A stretch of 64,000 bases of DNA. Origin: Acorus gramineus (taxonomy: Eukaryota > Streptophyta > Magnoliopsida > Acorales > Acoraceae). The notes under the pieces were generated by a model. It searched no databases. It worked only from the letters and a program-made list of their open reading frames with translations, and was not told where the DNA came from. The DNA lies in the NCBI GenBank assembly GCA_030737835.1, contig CM060853.1:21510895-21574894 (forward strand), given 5' to 3'. Positions 1 through 12,084 of the stretch are shown here, in pieces (within the stretch, counting starts at the first letter, position 1; each line of letters opens with the position of its first letter). The translations under genes were made by a program, and so were the position numbers.

Positions 1-311
1 ATATCCATTAAAGACATAAAAACATAAATTTTAATATAGTTAAATAAGTATTCAATATGGTTAAATAGGTTTGTGTTTTGTCTTAAATCATGAGTTATTG
101 GATTTTCATCTAAGGGTTGAAACTAATTCTAACATATATAAATAAAATAACAGTTCGGATACGAATATTTTTCGGATCAGATATAGGCTACATCCGGTCC
201 AATCTGAAAATTTTCAGATACAGATTATTTGGTTCGGATATAGATACAGATACAGATTTTCGGATATCGAATATTTTCTGTATTTTCAGATATGAATATT
301 TTTTCAGATAA
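1..311. repeat. AT-rich DNA with TTCGGAT-type repeats
   Basis: From about 150 to 310 the words TTCGGAT, TTTTCAGATA and GATACAGAT recur in varying order. Such internal arrays are common in plant MITEs of the hAT type. No pair of termini is visible, so the element is incomplete or begins outside the window. No credible gene is seen. Confidence 0.4.
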
Positions 312-325
312 TTGACATGCTTACT

Positions 326-331
<6 letters not shown>

Positions 332-356
<25 letters not shown>
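332..356. repeat. (TA)n microsatellite
   Basis: About 12 TA dinucleotides in a row. Confidence 0.9.
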
Positions 357-357
<1 letters not shown>

Positions 358-1035
358 CACCTGTGGTCAGCAGGGGAGAGACGATCGTCGTCCGTCTGGT
401 TAGGGGAAGGGAAAAAAACAGGGGGGGAGAGAGAATTGATCAACATAGATATTTTGATTCGCATCTGGTCCTGTGGTCTGCCTCGTCATTGTCTGATCTC
501 TGTCTGTTAGCACAGGTTCGTAGGCTCACAGCAGAAATCATGGGAGGAAGAAGGAAAATGGTTTTTAGGTTTCAATGGACCTTTTTTTTTTTTTTTAAAT
601 TGACATGATTAAGGTTGTCTTCGAGCAATTGGGCATGGATTAAAGTGGCTGGTTGGGTTGAGCTGGATTGGACTGGGCAATTGGGTTTGAGATTGGGCCC
701 TATTTCAAAAAAAAAAATTCAAAATTTTAGCCGAGTCTACCTGTAGTTCCACCCCTATACAAATCATATTATTCAAAAAAAGTTTCCAAATGGAGTTTAA
801 TAAGATTTCAAGCCATTTGAAAAGGACATGCATGTGGGTGTTCGTTTTTATTTATATGAGTAGGTGTAACCCCACCAGCCAACTTATTGCTGTCCCCCCC
901 CCAACCCAATTAAAAAAAACACACACACATGATCTCGTTTTCATTTTAGACATTAACCCCACCAACGGGATAATCTCACCAACCTATTTCGTCAAACATT
1001 CCCTCCCCACCACTATCAACTAGCTTAAAAGTGTA
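357..1035. other. Gene-free spacer
   Basis: Low-complexity AT-rich DNA with short poly(A), poly(T) and C runs. The end CCACCCCTA near 748-756 resembles a hAT terminal sequence like the one at 35181, but no partner end is visible. The open frames here are short and have no recognisable protein content. Confidence 0.5.
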
Positions 1036-2106
1036 TCGACACACTTTGGATCGCTAGACGTTGTTCGATTTGACACATTCTTAGTTGAATTGAGGTGTCT
1101 ATCATGACTCAAAATATGTTATCCAACACTATCCAATTGATAATATTTTAATTTGTTTATTCATCATAAATATTATAAAGAAACAATAAATAAATATCAT
1201 AAATAAACAACAAATGCTAATTGAAATAAAATCATTATAATTTTCATAGGTTAAGGAACCAAATTATTTGTTTTCTGTTCTTTTTTTTGTGTGTGTGCAT
1301 ATTGGTTTGACAATGATTGTTTTTTGCATAATCTATCCAAAATATGTTTTCAACCAAGAAACTTAGATTTTCATAAAAAAAAACCTTAGTTGATGATTCA
1401 AACATTAGTTTTCTAAACACTAGTAACAAAATGACAGTATGAGTGGAATGGATCAATTTCGAAGTCTGGCTGACATTGATATGGCCTTGATTGAAGTTGT
1501 TGATCTTAATTAGATTTCCTATAGTGTTGTTATGTAGGCCTTTTTTGTATGTTTTACACACAACAGAAGCAATGTGTCAAATTGTTATTTTTTATAAGTT
1601 AATTTTTATAAGTCTCACAAGGTCGCATAGGTACCAATACATTTTGTAAAATCAAAATGATAAAAATGTGTAGAAGTAGTGGACATGCTACAATAGTATA
1701 ACATGTAGTGTTTTTATCTTGTCAATGTGTTAAATGTAAAGTTTAAATGATGAAAAGTATTAAATATATTATCCATTTGTGTATATTACGGTGTAAACTT
1801 CTTGTATGGTTAAGAGCGCTTAAGATGTATATCATTTGAACACATCCCTACAAAACCCCAGTTTAACATAGACAGAGTCATCCCATTTTATGCAGTTCAA
1901 CGAACACCAAGTCGAACTGTTATTGTCTACCGTGACCCAAGGTGTGTCACCCAACATTATCTAACTGACAATATTTTAAAAGTAACTTGACACACCTTGG
2001 GTTACCGGACGTTGTTCGGCTTGATACACTCTCAATCAAACTGGGGTGTCTACTGTGACCCAATGTGTGTCGCCCAACACAATCCAACATACCATATTTT
2101 AAAAGT
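1036..2106. repeat. Local repeat: about 115-bp unit present twice plus a half copy
   Basis: A unit at 1036-1152 recurs diverged at 1989-2106. Shared words in the same order are GACGTTGTTCG, TTGACACA/TTGATACA, GGTGTCTA, CCAACA and ATATTTTAA. A partial copy lies at 1922-1980. Inside the unit GTGACCCAAGGTGTGTCA is partly self-complementary with TGACACACCTTGGGTTAC at the start of the next copy. No gene is seen between the copies. Confidence 0.55.
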
Positions 2107-2171
2107 GGAGCGTGGGATTAGAAGTATAATAGAATGTTAGGGGTTAGGTATAACATAAATACTTAGCCTGC

Positions 2172-2440
2172 ATGTGGTTGCATGGTTGCAAAATTGATTT
2201 TAGGTAAAAGTTAAATTTAAAACTGATTTTGCATGAAGCTGTCTTCTCACAACTTTTAAAAACGTTTTGGGCACTTTTTCACAAAAATGTGTCTGCAACT
2301 TTTGGTCATAATTTTTTAATTTGAAAACGAGTTTGGGAACTAATAGTTTTCTGTGAATCCAAAAGCTATCAAAACCTGTTTCTAAACCGGCCATGAGACA
2401 TAGGGTTGGTGGGGACAACAAATTGGTATGTGAAAATAGA
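2172..2440. mobile_element. hAT-like MITE remnant (copy a of a four-copy family)
   Basis: The words GCAAAATTGATTTT, ACTGATTTTGCATGAAGCT and GTTTTGGGCACTTTTT match, in order, elements near 27186, 32486 and 43605. The right terminus is not recognisable. It lies less than 100 bp upstream of the UGT start codon. Confidence 0.45.
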
Positions 2441-2521
2441 CGCACCCTTCATCTAATGGGTTCATAATGAACTGTGACAAATCTGTGCTTATACGGAGCG
2501 CAGGAAGTCTATAGTGCTGGT

Positions 2522-2584
2522 ATGGAAAACATGAAGCATGTAGTGCTGTTCCCCTTTATGGGGAAGAGCCATCTCATCCCCTTC
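2522..2584 (+). pseudogene. 5' coding fragment of UDP-glycosyltransferase (21 codons)
   Basis: An ATG at 2522 opens a 21-codon reading that ends in FPFMGKSHLIPF. This is the classic first strand-loop-helix of plant family-1 glycosyltransferases (compare FPFMGQGHIIPF in UGT92A1), including the catalytic His. It stops exactly where an LTR begins at 2586. The rest of the enzyme resumes in frame at 3113 (LAELAQLIERRKGHT). The single extra base G2585 and the lack of a clean target-site duplication mean the joint is not perfectly preserved. Read through the LTR, the frame meets a stop within about 25 codons. A splice from GT at 2585 to an AG ending at 3121 would rejoin the frame, but the donor is weak, so the locus is either a pseudogene or uses the LTR as a new intron. 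Confidence 0.75.
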
Positions 2585-2585
2585 G

Positions 2586-3112
2586 TGTTGGAAGGTTATT
2601 CGGGGAAGTCACCAATAAACATGAGATCGAACACAAGAACGAAACATTAAAACACATGAAGAACACAAGATATACGTGGTTCGGCCTAGGCCTACATCCA
2701 CGAGGTAAAAACAAATAATCCACTTTGATAGTTGAGATACATTAAGAGACTCAAAAACTCTCTCATAGAGTTACCCTCTCTTAGAATCCTCTCAACATTC
2801 CCTTAGGATCTCTATATTGTATACATTGTCTAACCTCGTTATGAAACTCTAATGAAACCCTAAAAGATATTTATAGAGATAAATAACTTTCTCCCAAAAT
2901 AATCTCTCAATTAACAAACAAATACCGTTCCCATTAATTGAGAGATATTCACTCTCCTAATTAACAAATAAATATTATTTTTTATTTTAAGAAATACACT
3001 TTAAATATTAATTAAGATTCAATCTTAAATAATATTCAATACATGTTAAACCTAGTATGATTTTATCATGATCATCCGATGTGATACACCGAAAGAAGAC
3101 ATAATTCCAACA
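2586..3112. mobile_element. Solo LTR (527 bp) inserted in the UGT coding sequence
   Basis: It starts TGTTGGAA and ends TTCCAACA, a perfect 8-bp terminal inversion of TG...CA type. It contains the plant LTR motif ACGTGGTTCGGCCTAGGCC followed by CTACATCCACG. A related copy with the same termini class lies at 21752-22231. No internal domain or second LTR is present, so it is a solo LTR. Flanks are CTTCG and CTGGC, so a 5-bp target duplication is not intact. Confidence 0.8.
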
Positions 3113-4489
3113 CTGGCGGAGCTCGCACAACTCATCGAGCGCAGGAAAGGCCACACCGTAACCATCGTCAACACCCCCGCCAACATCACCACCCTCCGCT
3201 CCCTCCTCCCCCAAACCTCCACCGTCCGTCTCGTGGACCTCCCCTTCAACCCCACCGACCACGGCCTCCCCCCCGGCTTCGAGAGCACCGACGGCCTCCC
3301 CTTCGACCTCCACCCCCGCTTCCTCCAAGCCACCGAGACCCTCCGCCCGGCCTTCGAAAGCTTCATCTCCGATACCCTCTCCCCCAACCCCCCCTCCAGC
3401 ACCCTCTGCATCATCTCCGACGTCTTACACTGCTGGACCGTCGAGACCGCCGCGGATCTCAACGTCTTCCACTCCCTCTTCTTGGTCTTCAGCGCCTACG
3501 CCGCCGCCGTCCTCACCTCCGTCGTCTGGCACCTCCCGCGGTCGGACTTCGCCGGCGGCGACGAGTACTACCCACTTCCGAACCGACCCAACATCCGGTT
3601 GCACCAGTCGCAGCTCCCCAAGTTCCTGCTGTCCCCGGAGAAGTTCAGACCGCTGATAGACTTCCACCAGCGTCACATCACTCTGACCCGCCGGTCCGGC
3701 GGGTTCTTGGTGAACACCGTCCAAGACCTGGAGAGGGAAGGCGTCGAATTTCTGAAGGACTGGATGGGGGGGATACCCGTCTGGACCGTCGGTCCGATTC
3801 TCCACCACCCGGTCTCTGAGTCCGAACACGATTGCATCGGATGGTTGGGGAATCGCCCGCCCAATTCGGTTCTCTACGTCTCCTTCGGGTCGATGAACAC
3901 CATATCGTCTTCGCAGATGATGGAGCTCGCGATGGGCCTGGAGGCGAGCGAGGCGAGCTTCGTGTGGGTGGTGAGGCCGCCGGTGGAGTTCGACTACAAG
4001 GGTGGGTTCAGGGCGGAGGAGTGGCTGCCGGAAGGGTTCGAGGAGAGGATGAGAGGGAAGAAGAGAGGGATACTTGTCCGGGGTTGGGCGCCGCAGATGG
4101 AGATACTAGCGCACGCGTCGACGAGGGCGTTTTTGAGTCAGTGTGGGTGGAACTCGGTTTTGGAGGGGTTGATGAATGGGTTGCCGATGATTGGATGGCC
4201 GATTGAGTTCGAGCAGTTCTACAGTGTGAAGATGCTGATGGAGGAGAAGGGGGTGTGCGTGGAGATCGCGAGGGGGAACAACACGGCAGTTGATAGGGTG
4301 CATGTTGAGAAGACCATCCGATCGGTGATGGATGGTGGTGAGGAGGGGGAGGAGATGAGGAGGAAGGCGAGAGAGCTTGGGAAGGTGTTGAGGGAGGCGG
4401 TTGGAGAGGGTGGGCCGTCGGTCAGAGCCATGGATGACTTCCTCAAGACCGCCCTTTCACCTGTGTCTTCGTCAGCAAAGATTAATTAA
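3068..4489 (+). CDS. UDP-glycosyltransferase, UGT92-like, N-terminus replaced by LTR sequence
   Basis: This 473-codon open frame is a family-1 (GT1) glycosyltransferase that would move a sugar from a UDP-sugar to a small acceptor in the cytosol. The C-terminal PSPG donor-binding box runs from about residue 343: WAPQMEILAHAS, then LSQCGWNSVLEGL with the conserved HCGWNS-type core (Q in place of H), then GWPIEFEQF. The stretches VWVVRPP, LPEGFEERM and SDVLHCWT-like pieces resemble UGT92A1. The first 15 residues (to T15) are LTR-encoded; real UGT sequence starts at L16. The catalytic His lies in the detached fragment at 2522-2584, so a protein begun at this ATG would lack it, although LTR-derived DIIPT happens to mimic the lost xIIPF motif. 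Codon use is strongly GC-rich. The reading frame downstream of the LTR is otherwise intact, so the interruption may be recent or the LTR may be spliced out. Confidence 0.85.
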   Translation: MIIRCDTPKEDIIPTLAELAQLIERRKGHTVTIVNTPANITTLRSLLPQTSTVRLVDLPFNPTDHGLPPGFESTDGLPFDLHPRFLQATETLRPAFESFISDTLSPNPPSSTLCIISDVLHCWTVETAADLNVFHSLFLVFSAYAAAVLTSVVWHLPRSDFAGGDEYYPLPNRPNIRLHQSQLPKFLLSPEKFRPLIDFHQRHITLTRRSGGFLVNTVQDLEREGVEFLKDWMGGIPVWTVGPILHHPVSESEHDCIGWLGNRPPNSVLYVSFGSMNTISSSQMMELAMGLEASEASFVWVVRPPVEFDYKGGFRAEEWLPEGFEERMRGKKRGILVRGWAPQMEILAHASTRAFLSQCGWNSVLEGLMNGLPMIGWPIEFEQFYSVKMLMEEKGVCVEIARGNNTAVDRVHVEKTIRSVMDGGEEGEEMRRKARELGKVLREAVGEGGPSVRAMDDFLKTALSPVSSSAKIN

Positions 4490-4537
4490 TGCTTTCACGT
4501 ACGAGTTTGTGTTTGGGTGGTGGTTCTGGTTCTCATG

Positions 4538-4543
4538 AATAAA
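4538..4543 (+). promoter_or_regulatory. Polyadenylation signal AATAAA of the UGT
   Basis: AATAAA lies 49 bp after the stop codon. Confidence 0.45.
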
Positions 4544-4605
4544 TTGGCACATTTGTTTGGTGGGATTTTTATTTTTAAGTTCCTATAAATCATAGGATTT
4601 AGTGT

Positions 4606-4796
4606 TTGATCTTTCAATTCTTCATATTTTGATTTTAGTCTTCAGATTTAAAGGATATGTTCATTTTTAGTATCTGGAAGGGACCTATCCCTAAATTATT
4701 TGATTTTATTTTTAGTCCCTGAGAGGGATTAAAAAAAAAACATATCTTTTAAATCTAGGGACTAAAATCAAAATATGAAAAAATGAGGGATCGATC
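4606..4796. repeat. Foldback element (MITE) downstream of the UGT
   Basis: Arms of roughly 55 bp at 4606-4661 and 4740-4796 are inverted copies at about 80-85 percent. Core words are CATATTTTGATTTTAGTC on the left and GACTAAAATCAAAATATG on the right. The loop is about 78 bp and repeats the TTTTAGTCCCT word. No coding content. Confidence 0.7.
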
Positions 4797-5681
4797 TTTA
4801 AATAGGTATGTTTATAGAGACTGAAAACTAAAAAACCCTTGTTTGTTTTGTTTTGTTTTGGTGCATTTATGTCCTGTTTGGAATATTAATATAAAAAAAA
4901 TGATATTTTGGTTGTTGGGGATATAAACATTGAGTGGTGGGATTGAAATTTTGGGTAGTGGGTGATGGATGCTCTCATTCAAAATTGGTAGATAAGAGGA
5001 ACATACCATTTGGTGAAGGCCAACCACAATATGATGAATGCATATACCTGCAATACATAAATTTCTGAATCATTTAAATCATCCATATCATCATGAGTGG
5101 TCCTCCCAATTTATATTTGAATGAATAGCTCATTGAGTGAAGTTATTGTCATGACATCCAACCAATCAGAAGCCCCATTTGACGTTCAGAAGTGCAATGG
5201 ACTGTGATTTGTCATTCTTGAATTTTCTGTGGCATAACAATTAGTGTTCATTCAAAATTGGTAGAGTGAGGAACATACTTAACAGGTGAAGCTGAGGAAA
5301 GCAGTTGTTGGAGCCAACCACAAATTTTGGGTTCACTGCCACAAGTTTCAAGTTCATTACCTTTCCTTATGATCATGTCATCTCATTCTATGACTCAACT
5401 ACAAAACTCAACATTACACTTAAATTAATCTGATACAATGATTTGAAATAATAAATAACAAGCAATAGCAAGATTCAGTACAGTAATGAGAAACACAGGC
5501 ATCTACCATGACCATTGACCATAGTTTATCAACTAAATAGTAAAAAATAATAATAATGGAAAAATAAAATAAAAATGTGACTTCCTGAAAACTCATCAGA
5601 AATATTTTCCAAGCACGGGGCATTTCATGAGAGGGGCCAAACCACAAATTTTACAAAAGATACTAAGCAGCTAAGACATTG
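4797..5681. other. Spacer between UGT and beta-adaptin, with adaptin 3' UTR
   Basis: No gene is seen. A roughly 50-bp segment beginning ATTCAAAATTGGTAGA recurs at about 4978 and 5252 and both copies lead to GCCAACCACA. The last few hundred bases before 5682 should be the 3' UTR of the minus-strand adaptin gene. Confidence 0.5.
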
Positions 5682-8600
5682 TCACTTCAGGAGACTCTCC
5701 ATAGCTTCAAAGAAGAGAGGCGCCATTTCAGGATTTGGTGTCTTGATAGCGCATTTAACACCAGGAGTGCCAAAAATGGTCGAGAGCTCTATCAAGAATG
5801 GAATTCCCCGAGCAGCCTTTGCGGACAAATACAGCACTTCCTGATTGGTTCTCCTCTTTGCTATGAAGAACACGTTGGTCGCAGCCAAGCGTTCAACAGT
5901 GGCATCAACATTATGAATCACTGTGCCTGGGAATTCCCTTGCGATCTCATTTGAATCTGGAAGTGACTTCCATGTCTGCAGCAGAGGAACAAATATTAAC
6001 ATTGAGCTATTTTTGTAATGATAATATAGCTAAAGGTGTCAATTAAAAAAATGACGAGAACGTGGCAGTGATGAACTCATCAATGAAATTGTTCCCCACT
6101 AAAACATTTCATTCAATTTAGTTCACGTCTTTCTATCCCTTTTTTTCTTCACATTAGATTCACATTTTAATTTAAACCTCATTTTTCATATCACGTGCTA
6201 TAATAAAAGATAACACTAAAAAAATGGGATTATATTCTACTTGTAAATTTTAAGCGGCATGATAAGTTGCATACTTTATTTTAAATTGCAATGCAGTTGT
6301 CTGAAATAAATGAATTTAATATACAATTACCTCAAGAAAATTTGCACGCTCCATTCGTCCATCTTCAGAGAAAAAAATGTTGAATGGAATTTTATCATTG
6401 AAATACCAAACTGGCTGCTGGCTATTTTTCACTGCAATCTGCAAAAGAGAGGTGGGTGGTCCAGGAGAGAGATTTTGGAATGACACCATTGGAAGAAGAG
6501 TTCTTGCTGTTGAGCCAGGAGGTAATTGTGGGACCTAAGAAATAAAATTATCAGATGAAATATCAATTTGAAACAACAATTATGTTTAATATGTGGGGCT
6601 CCGGATGATGTGGTACCTGAAGTTCTCCAGCATGGGCAAGACCAAATGTATTTTTGTTGAACTGTATCATGAATCCATCAAGAGTTAACTGAGAATTATT
6701 CTCAAACAACATACTGTAGAATATTTGACCATCACGACGTATGAGCTGTGCACTGATTTGTAAACCTTGAGCAGTTGATGATGGAAGCACAACAGGTAGA
6801 GGTGGCCTGTATAAATAGAATACATAAATATCGATCACAGGTAATGAGATTATCCAAACGAGCAGACAATTGGACTAATTTAATGGAGATGTCCACTATG
6901 CTTACCCAGATTCGGTTGTTGGCTGATCCACAGGGACAAGAGCATTATCCAGACCTATCAGATCACCAAGCAAGTCTGGTACAGGAGCAGCAGGTGCAGG
7001 TGGTGTTGGTGCTGGCTGTCTTGTTGAAGCTTGTGAAACACTACTTGAACTTCCGGGTGCTGGCACACTGTCAGACGTATGGGCAGGTGATTCAGAGTAT
7101 CCTGATTCTGCTCCATCCGGGTAGTCCTCATCATCAGGTTTAGACACAGATGACTTGACACGGCTTACAAATGCATCTGGAGGCTTGTGATACACAGACG
7201 ATAGTGTAGCAATGTTTGCAAGAAGCTCATCAAGAAGTGAAGGGTCAAGCTGGTTTGAATCATCACTGATCACTGGCTTCTCTGCCAACACAACATCTTT
7301 AGCTGCCTGAAACATAAAGAGATCCATCATTCATGAATAAGTTGTTAATGAAGTTATTTCTTTAGTTTGAATAAAAATTTCAACCTACCTCTGGATCAGT
7401 TGAAAGAAGACGCCAATATATGTATGCACGATCACGAAGATCAGGATTATCCGTCTCCACGGTGGCATGATTCAGGACTACCTGTTCACACAGGTAAGAT
7501 CAACAGATGGTGAAAACTGAGTACAGGGATAGTCAAGTACAACTACAGAATCCAATATAAATATCTTATATTTTCATAGGACATTCACAACAGAAAACTT
7601 AAGCATGTGAAATAATGTGATAAAAGACATCTGATCATAAATATCACTCCCCCTGCTGGTAATAATTTTGAGCTTAATATTGGCACATAATCAATTTTCA
7701 GTTGAATGGTTCATGAACAATCCCTCCAAAGATGTAACCAATAAATGTTTTGGATAGTGACTGATTTCCTTTAAGCAAATAATTCATGTTTACTGCCAAA
7801 TATAATGGATCTTCTCAAATAAGGATACTGAGAGAATGGAAAAGATAAGCAGAATATTTTTTCATAGAAATCAACTTAAGATCCCCTTTCATCAGTCGGG
7901 AAAAATATGTATTGGAGTTGTCATTACTTATGACAATTCTCCTATGCCACTTATATTTAAATAAAAGTGCTTGTCATGGTCACAAACCTAGCCATAATGT
8001 TTAGAAATTCTATTTAATCCAAGAGCCGTCAATGCAACTTCAATACTGAAAATCTGTAACAACTCATATTGTGTCTGGAGGTATCTGCATCAAGAAGGAT
8101 ACATCAAAATGCATTTTCATAGCAATTTTCCAACTTTCCCAATAAGATACATTCTACATCATCAGTAGTTTCAACATTTGTCACAGAAGAGTACCAAGAA
8201 CAATGCCAATGTTTAAATGGCATACAATAACTTCTTCACAATAAAGGCATGTTTCTTTTACACAGGATATCATTCTGGTACTTGATAATATCTATTGCAT
8301 ATTACCCTGTCATCGCCTTATCCTAGACTGAGGTACTGCTACAACATAAACAGAGTCTGTTGTGCAACAGGTTAATTTCTTTATACATCCCGTTGCACCA
8401 TATATTTGGATCATTCATGTTCTGGATTTAATATATTCTCATCTCTGATCACTGCCTTCATGCAAAGTGCTCCTAGGTATCCTCCTTTTCTCATTGCTGT
8501 CAATCAATTCAGCTCAATGTTTCCTATAGATCCATCCAATGGCAAAACTTCCACACATTCAAAACATCTAAGATAATGGAATAAAGACAGGAGTAACAAG

Positions 8601-11600
8601 TCTTATATCTTATCTATATGGATCAACAATGCAGAACATCTCAAATATCTAGAAGGGTCCACAATAAGTTTCACGACCAACTGGCTACATGATGCCCTCT
8701 ACCAATATAGGAATTCAAAGGAAACCGTTAGACGGGAAGGTAAGGGAGGCACACCATTAGGTCCTTCAACAGGTTCAGCTAAGAATACCAACTCACAGGT
8801 TATACTATTTACTGAATTTCCCAAAAAAAAAAAAAATCACACACTGCCAAACTTTATTCCATTGCACAAAACTGCATAGACCATCTCACATGGATGCAGG
8901 TTACCCCAGCCATCCAAACACATATGGCATTCTAACATAGACTCTAAATGAAATATACCCCTGATGAACATGATGGAAATGAAAATGGTAAGCTGCCATT
9001 ACTTTTTTAGGCACACAGCAGTAAACATGCATTAACAAAATTTAAAAATTAGGAAAATAAGACAACTTCTCAAGAAAAGAAAGAAAAACAGATTCAGAAA
9101 GCTGTGATAATGAAATTTACCTGGATCATCTGCTGTGGGCCTTCAGTTGGCTTTTTGAGAAAGAGCTTGACTGTTGCAGTCAACAATTGCAACTGAACTA
9201 GTGCAGGCTCTTCTGGAAAGCTCTCCAAAAAGCTTTCAAGGAGCTCATCAGCATTGTCAATTCTTTCTGCATACTCTCCAATTATCCAAATCATAGAGGC
9301 CTAAAAGATTAAATCATATTTTACACATGAATATGAAAACCTGCAATATATTGAGCAACCGAAAGGAAAAAAAAAAGGACTACAGCTATCATTCATATAA
9401 ACAGTACCTTAGCTTCTGGCTCATCTAAAGTATCTAAGCTCTCACATAGGGTAGCAATGATGGACTCATATCTGTACAGAAACATGGCAGTGCAAAATAA
9501 ACCTCTCTTGAAGAAAAAAATTCAGTTATTAAGACACCCCAGCATCAAGTTCTCATAACTCACGTATTAGGGTAACGTCTAAAAATGTCCTTAATGACTA
9601 TTATAGCCTCCTGCACAACATAATTTACTTTTATCTTTATCAACTCGAGCAAAACACTGATGCACCGTTCTGCCGCTCTCTCTAACTTTATGGCACAGCG
9701 CCCAATTGCACGAACAGCTTTTCTGACAAAATCAACATCTACTTCTGTGGCATACTCTTTAAACTCCAGAAGAACCTGCATCAAAGTTTATTAGCACCCT
9801 AATTAACAATACGAGAATTTGACAACATAATGAACATAACTGGCCTTTCTACGCAAATTGTTTAACAAGATTAGTGTGATACTAAATATATGCAACTGAA
9901 AATAAATACGTGTTGATAAAAGCATAAGAAATTTTAACATACAATGCACAAGGGGTTGGGGAAGCAGCAAACTATACTGAAGATAGACCATAAAATTAAA
10001 TGTGTTATACGGAACTCAAGGTTGGAAGTGTGAAAACACCAATAACGTAAAAATCATATTATTTCATCAACTCAAAAAAAAAAAAATGTTGGCATCAGCT
10101 TGCATTAAATCATAGAAATATAGGTTCAAAGGATTGGACGAGATTAGATGACCACATAATTTTTACAAACCTGGTCTATATTACGATCAGAAGCAAGCTT
10201 TATCATGATTTCTAGTTTCTCCATCTTGACATAGATTGGATCGTTGTACTTGCAGAAGAAAACCTAATAACAGACATTAGACATATATGATTAGAAATCA
10301 TACTATGCTATCGATGAAATATTCATTTCATAATTACCTTAATTTCATGTGCAAGGATTGTAGGCCGTCTTTGCACTATAAGATTAATATTCCGCAATGC
10401 GACATACTGTATTTCAGGCTCTGATGAAAGAAGTGTTACTAATGGTGGAGCCATTTTTTTGCAAAGATTTCTGACCACATCAGTACTTGTTATAAGTTCC
10501 ATTTGTTGTAAGATCATCTGCAACACAATGAACGGTAAATTAAAAAGAAAAAAAAACTGAGAGAGATATAAAAGAAAAGAAGAAAAAATTAAGTTCAACA
10601 ATATCAGTGAAGTCTTACCTTCAACTAAAATCCTGTCACAAAAGGTTGCAGTCACATGGATATTTAAGGAGCAGGGGAAAACAGTTTGAAAATTTCCACC
10701 CTCAGGTGGCTCATATAATATATTATCTAAGTCAATTTAAGACATCATAAAAAATTTGATTTTATAAATGAAATAATAAAAGATGGCATGGAAATTTCAT
10801 GTCTATAAAGAACACAAATCAGGTGGCACATTTGTAAATCAATTGTTTAACTAGGGCTGCAGTTGAAGAAACCAACCAACTAATAAGTCCAGACTGACGA
10901 GGAATGTGAGATTGTGAACACGGGCAATGCATACTTCAAGAAATGTGAATGTAGTAATTAAAATCAGTCTATCAACATATGAATGACAAATAAAATACAC
11001 AAATAGATAAAAAAAAAAAGAAGAAGACAAACCTTCACGGCAGAAAGAACAACTGCACAATTCGCATGCTGCAGCCGGGGAGTTACTCTCTCCACTATGT
11101 TTTCAGCTTCACGGGCATCAGCTGCCTTGTACCTTGAGAGGGCATCCAAAATGAAAACTTGACCCCACCTGCAAGACATTAAGGGTCCGTTTGGCTTCAT
11201 GTAATTTGATTTCTTAAGGATTTCATTTTATGTGGAAAAACTTTTTCTGGAAAAGGAAATCCATTTCCGGTGTTTGGTTGTATTGAAATCATTTTACAGA
11301 AAACAATATCCGTCGTTTGTTTTCCCGTAAAATGTTAACATGAAATTGTTTTCTAGTGTTTGGTTCCATAAATTCAAAAAATATTGTTTTTTATATGTAT
11401 GCATTAATACAAAATTATGAATATAAAAAATATAATAACAACAAATAGATCAAAATTATTAATAAATACAATTACAAAAATTATTCCTGCATTCCATTGT
11501 TTCAAAATAACAATACCTACACTATTTAACCTTATTAGTCATAAAAAAAGTACTATTTAACATGATTATTTTTCAAAATATATAAGTTTTATAAAATTAT

Positions 11601-12024
11601 AAAAAGTTGACTAAATAAACTTATCACCTAATAAATTAAAATTCAATGTGTCCTTTGTTCTATTTATATTAAAAAAAACATTAAAATTAAATAACATTTT
11701 AAAAAGTTCAAAGAATAACCATATCACCTAAAATTTTTCCTACACAATAGATAGTCTATCCCATTTTTTTTTAAAAATCAAATATATGACCAATTCAAAG
11801 TTCACAATTAACCTATCTTATCAAATCTGATCAATTTTTTACCCATCAATTTCACCGTGGCCTTTTTTTGTTAAAACTATTTTTATTTAGATTATATAAA
11901 TTTAATCGTTTGGGATAAATTCAATTATCTTTCTTTTAAATCATTTTATCAAATATTTATTATTTGAAATAACCTTATCATTTGAAATAATATCATACAC
12001 ATCTTATTATCTATCCCATTTTTG

Positions 12025-12084
<60 letters not shown>

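Noticed and set aside
5420-5647. 75-codon minus-strand frame next to adaptin
   Set aside because: Lies in the expected adaptin 3' UTR and has no recognisable content.
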